In this document: piece by piece, positions 60,845-64,000 of the stretch | How positions within the stretch are numbered: position 1 is the first letter of the stretch | Layout: each line of letters starts with the position of its first letter | NCBI GenBank assembly: GCA_964019425.1 | Contig: OZ025789.1 | Span: forward strand, 930,001-994,000 | Source of the DNA: Flectonema sp. DT1601 | Lineage: Eukaryota > Euglenozoa > Diplonemea > Diplonemida > Diplonemidae | Direction: 5' to 3' | Length of the DNA stretch: 64,000 bases | Notes under the pieces: generated by a model | What the model was told of the DNA's origin: nothing | The model's input: the letters and a program-made list of their open reading frames with translations, nothing else | Databases searched by the model: none | Program-made: the position numbers and the translations under genes

Positions 60845-62872
60845 TTACTTGCAAAGAGCAGACTTGGGACCGGCATATGAAAATCCATTAAATTTACCAC
60901 CAGAAGTGTCTTTTGTTCCAGGCTCGTCATCTCCACCTGGGAGGTCAGTTGCTTGTTTAGTGAATTCACTGTCAAAATATTTCGTATCTGACTCACCCTT
61001 ATGAATCGACGGTATAAACTCTGGCTTGTAATTCCTTTTATATAATTCTTGAAAGTCAATACCACTGAAGAACGGATGGCTTTTTAATTTTTCGATGTCA
61101 CACATTCTCTGTTTTGGATCTCTATCAAGAAGCTTTGTTAAAATATCTCTAAGAGGGGCTGACACAAAGGATGGGAACTCAAGAGGTTTATTTAATATCA
61201 ACTGATACATCTGACTAACATTCTGTGTGTAGAATGGTGGAATACCCACCACCATTTCATATAAGAATATCCCCAAACTCCACCAGTCAACTGCTTGGGT
61301 ATGACCTTGTTTCATAACCAATTCTGGAGCCATATACTCTGGTGTACCACAGAAGGTATAAGTCGTTCCCTTAACGTTAGTTTTAGCTAAACCAAAGTCT
61401 GTAAGCATTACGTGACCTTCGCCATCGAGTACCTGTTTTTTTGTTTTGTTTAATAAAATGTTCTTTAAAAAGATCGATTCCTCACAAATACAATCACATA
61501 CCAAGTTCTCCGGCTTCAGATCTCGGTATATAACACCAAGCGAATGGAGATGAGACAACGCTAGAGAGATTTCAGCTGTGTAGAAACGAGCACGGCTCTG
61601 TTTGTTTGTTTGTTTGTTTTTTTCCCGTTCTTTTTCGTACAAGTGTTAATACTTTGCTTCAACCAACAACATACTTCACTAAACCTCTTACTGCGTTGCA
61701 GGTGATAGAATAGCTCTCCTCCAGAGAGGAAGTCGAGGATGAAGATAAGTTGTTTTTTAGTCTGTTTGTTTATTTAATTTTTCTACCCTATAATACATAT
61801 CCAACAAAGATGACTCACTCTTACATACCTGAAATGCGTAGTGGAGGTTAACGACGAATGGATGGTTGACCATTTCTAATATCATCTTTTCAGCATTAGT
61901 GTGAGCAACCATTTTGTTTTGAATGATTTGATCTTTATTGAGGACCTTCATAGCATACACTTGTGCTGATTCACGATGTTTAACTTTCATTACCTTACCA
62001 AAGCTTCCGATACCCACAACGCAAACCAAGTCGAAGTCTTTGAGGCCGAGAGTCTTTCGGCCGTCAGTTCCTTCGGCAGCCTTGTCAGCTTGTTTTGAAT
62101 AGTATTGTTGTGCCATGTCAGCGTCTTCTACACCTTCTAGCTCACCGATACCCTTGTTTCCTGGAAGCTCACCGCCGCTTGTTACTGCTTCAAGGTACTT
62201 CCACCATCTCTGTTTTTCCTTTTCACAATCATCAGGTTTCGCATCATCACCCACAGCCGCTGTCAATACATATGTCCTCGGTAAGCTGGGACCCATTAAG
62301 CAGAATGCATATCTGTACATCGTACAGTCAACTACTTTAGTATTTTTTAGTGGAATTGTTCCAAGTCTTTTCCCACCTTGTTTTTCATGATAGTGAAGGT
62401 TGTCACCTCTTATTTCAAACCAACGAGTTTTAAAAGGGTCTTTAAAAGCAACGGTCCGGGCACCCAATTTTCTCAGGTAGCCACCGCCACCGAAGAGACC
62501 GAGCAGTGCCCTGAACTCCGATGCAGAATTAAGTCCGTTACAATGCTTAACTTGTGCTAGGAAATCCTCTAATTGTCTTCTTCTCTCTTCAACGAATTTT
62601 GGATCAAACCTTCCAAATGTCTTCTTTGGTGGAGGTTCTGGTAAGTGTGGCAACCCTAACTCTTTACTCTTCTTTCGTAGTGCCTTAAACGCTTCTTCAA
62701 ATTCTCTAAACCTCCTCCAACAACTAGCTAACTCAGACCCACTCCTCTCTTCTCTTATACTTACTTTATAAACCATAAAGTCACTCTTCTTAGTAGGGTC
62801 AGTTACATGAACAGTCATAGAATTCCAATCAGGGTCGGAGAGATCAGAGGGAGGCCCATCCCCCATAGTCAT
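60845..62872 (-). CDS. AGC-family protein kinase with PX and PH domains, four exons
   Basis: Exons 61829-62872, 61675-61761, 61502-61597 and 60845-61432 join in frame (all phase 0) to 604 residues. PX domain at about 20-128 ([40 protein letters not shown]), PH domain at about 131-232 ([26 protein letters not shown]). The kinase starts at about 280: glycine loop [12 protein letters not shown]-type Lys in [18 protein letters not shown] in MLTDFGLAK, activation loop [14 protein letters not shown] and a hydrophobic motif near the C-terminus (GFSYAG). It is AKT/SGK-like with two phosphoinositide-binding domains, so membrane recruitment followed by activation-loop and hydrophobic-motif phosphorylation is expected. 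Introns start GTATGT and end in A-rich AAACAG. The acceptor ACTTACTTTCATTCAG lies about 22 nt before the ATG. Confidence 0.93.
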
Positions 62873-63057
62873 TTAATATATCTCCCACCTGTTCCTGAAT
62901 GAAAGTAAGTAAAATTATTCCGAGATGAAAACTATCACAAGAGAATCTGCAATAAGTCACTTGAATACAGCAAATGGAATACGAAGCTTTGCAATTCAAA
63001 GAAGAAAGAGTAAAAATTAGAGGGATGGTGCTAGTATGTCCACAACTAACAATAAAC

Positions 63058-63290
63058 TTCGCCATCGGGTTGTTACTCATTATCGGATGCCGACTTCCAT
63101 GGCCACCGTCGTCTAGATGAACCGACAGGATCTGATAAGCGATCACTGGATTCTTTGTCGATTGAGCAACTCCGCGTTCATGCCGAAATGGAGGACATCG
63201 GTAGAACTGAAGTAAATCACTGTACTAGTTCTATGCAGAGGATACCAATTAGCTCAGCATTCCCAAATTGAGCGACTCTTGTCTCTGGCG
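63058..63290 (-). rRNA. Chimeric, deleted LSU rRNA fragment, probable pseudogene
   Basis: Minus strand, 5' to 3': GTCGCTCAATTTGGGAATG and CTGAGCTAATTGG (5' LSU, as in 48200-48660), then GAACTAGTACAGTGAT (a diverged, internally deleted match to the GAACAAGTAC block). It then jumps to mid-LSU: GTTCATCTAGACGACGGTGG, CCATGGAAGTCGGCATCC and GTAACAACCCGATGGCGAAG, corresponding to the conserved GACGGTGGCCATGGAAGTCGG region. About 1 kb of normal LSU between these parts is missing. It sits about 170 bp upstream of the kinase gene. Confidence 0.82.
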
Positions 63291-63450
63291 AGTGATTGAT
63301 CGAGAACAACATCGACACATTCCGGAATTGAACTATTATGTCCTAAACCTTGCATCACCACCTCGAACGTCCTGAAATTTAAAAAATACAATTAAAAAAC
63401 TGCATCAGGGGTATGTGACAAAATAAATAAAAAACGAAATTTGCCAGCAT

Positions 63451-63532
63451 GGCAGGATGGCCGAGCGGTCTAAGGCGGAGGACTCAAGTTCCTCTATCTT
63501 CGGATGCGTGGGTTCAAACCCCACTCCTGTCA
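63451..63532 (+). tRNA. trnL-CAA: tRNA-Leu (anticodon CAA)
   Basis: 82 nt with long variable arm. Acceptor stem GGCAGGA pairs with TCCTGTC (one G-T pair), discriminator A. D arm GCC ... GGC, anticodon stem GAGGA/TCCTC with loop CTCAAGT (anticodon CAA, reads UUG), class II variable arm TATCTTCGGATGC, T arm GTGGG-TTCAAAC-CCCAC. No intron, although many eukaryotic tRNA-Leu(CAA) genes have one. A T5 run (63534-63538) right after the gene fits a pol III terminator. It is the only plus-strand gene in the window. Confidence 0.97.
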
Positions 63533-63538
63533 ATTTTT
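63533..63538 (+). terminator. Pol III terminator of tRNA-Leu
   Basis: A run of five T starts 2 nt after the discriminator base of the tRNA, the usual RNA polymerase III stop. Confidence 0.8.
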
Positions 63539-63550
63539 AGTTATCAGAAG

Positions 63551-63850
63551 TGGAAAAAACCGCACTAATTTTTCCACAAAATAATATTTTCCACTTGCAC
63601 CAATATTTCTACCAGAATAGACTTTTTCCAGCAGTTTGCGGTTCACAGTGCACTAATCTTTCCACACAGTAATGTAATATTTCCAGTTGCAGTACTGGAA
63701 AAAAATCTATTCTGAACAGAGAAATTAGTGTGGTAGAAAAACATTACTGCGTGGAAAAATTAGTGCGGTTTTTCCATGCAGTAATATGTTCCTCCAAACT
63801 AATATTTCCAGTTGCAGCAAAAAACCGCACTAATTTTCCACGTAACATTT
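63551..63850. repeat. Foldback (MITE-like) element
   Basis: Left arm 63551-63630 (tggaaaaaaccgcactaatt ... gaatagactttttcca) and right arm 63696-63776 (tggaaaaaaatctattctga ... tagtgcggtttttcca) are inverted copies of about 80 bp around a 65-bp centre. A further partial copy of the accgcactaattttcca end lies at about 63823-63842. No transposase is present. It starts 13 bp past the tRNA terminator. Confidence 0.85.
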
Positions 63851-63866
63851 CCCTGCAGTCCAATGC

Positions 63867-63896
63867 ACTAAACTGTGAACCGACTTAAACTGATCA
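63867..63896 (+). repeat. Dispersed repeat, short fragment
   Basis: ctaaactgtgaaccgactta-aactgatcag shares the gtgaaccgactta-aactga core with the copies at 17901, 47352 and 48819. Only about 30 bp match before the sequence diverges. Confidence 0.5.
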
Positions 63897-64000
63897 GCCT
63901 CATCTTTGCTGTGTGTTTATGTGAAAAAGAATTAACTGACAAAAAGCTCACACAGCGTCATGGAAAAACAATGTGTAAACGTCAATAGGCATGAATAACA

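Noticed and set aside
1-64000. Retroviral, LTR, Polinton or other capsid/envelope-bearing element
   Set aside because: No reverse transcriptase, integrase, polymerase or capsid-like open frame and no long terminal repeats were found.

Overview
This window is nuclear DNA of a protist. It is AT-rich, scattered with long poly(A)/poly(T) runs, and carries intron-containing genes for typical eukaryotic proteins: an AGC kinase, an FCP1-type phosphatase, an archaemetzincin relative, a Nab2-type PWI-like domain, EF-hand and Sfi1-like proteins. All 26 protein genes I can support lie on the minus strand; the only plus-strand gene is a tRNA-Leu. At nearly every gene a 3' splice acceptor (usually pyrimidine-rich, ending CAG or TAG) sits 0 to about 45 nt before the start codon. 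One-way gene order plus a start-proximal acceptor is what spliced-leader trans-splicing of polycistronic transcripts looks like. With true GT-AG introns also present, I favour a euglenozoan of the diplonemid/euglenid kind, but other trans-splicing protists such as dinoflagellate relatives are not excluded.

Layout, low to high coordinate (each gene reads right to left). 82-1359: triple-membrane-span orphan. 1716-9127: tandem duplication of a two-gene cassette, each with a GPR180/TMEM145-type seven-helix receptor followed by a secreted protein with propeller-like repeats. 10948-14321: a PH-domain protein and a coiled-coil protein. 14956-20131: a Cys-rich type I surface protein with a long Gln-Pro tail and an EF-hand/IPT-like protein. 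20282-23897: a nicotinamidase-like protein that has lost its nucleophile, pyrroline-5-carboxylate reductase and an orphan. 25902-28042: LRR protein. 29028-30737: Nab2-like RNA-binding protein. 31894-34233: a likely mitochondrial protein and an archaemetzincin without its catalytic Glu. 35065-40927: two large probable cytoskeletal proteins. 41212-46238: two phosphatases, a membrane-anchored helical protein and a low-complexity protein. 46239-49186: a gene desert with a piece of LSU rRNA and dispersed repeats. 49187-53794: a Cys-rich type I surface protein and a SAM plus dynein-D6-like fusion. 54280-57944: two near-identical serine carboxypeptidases. 58256-62872: an FCP1-like phosphatase and a PX-PH-AGC kinase. 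63058-64000: a scrambled LSU rRNA fragment, tRNA-Leu(CAA), a foldback element and a dispersed repeat.

The most notable points are: (1) two different kinds of 3' splice site, pyrimidine-rich before start codons but mostly A/C-rich (AAC repeats) inside genes; (2) the receptor/secreted-protein cassettes, whose copies are almost identical except for one concentrated block of change in each protein; (3) two apparent pseudoenzymes (archaemetzincin HLLLH, nicotinamidase Cys to Gly); (4) a short dispersed repeat that fills most of one intron; (5) dispersed rRNA fragments. I saw no reverse transcriptase, integrase, transposase or viral gene, and no CRISPR array. Exon joins were inferred by eye from splice motifs and frame.
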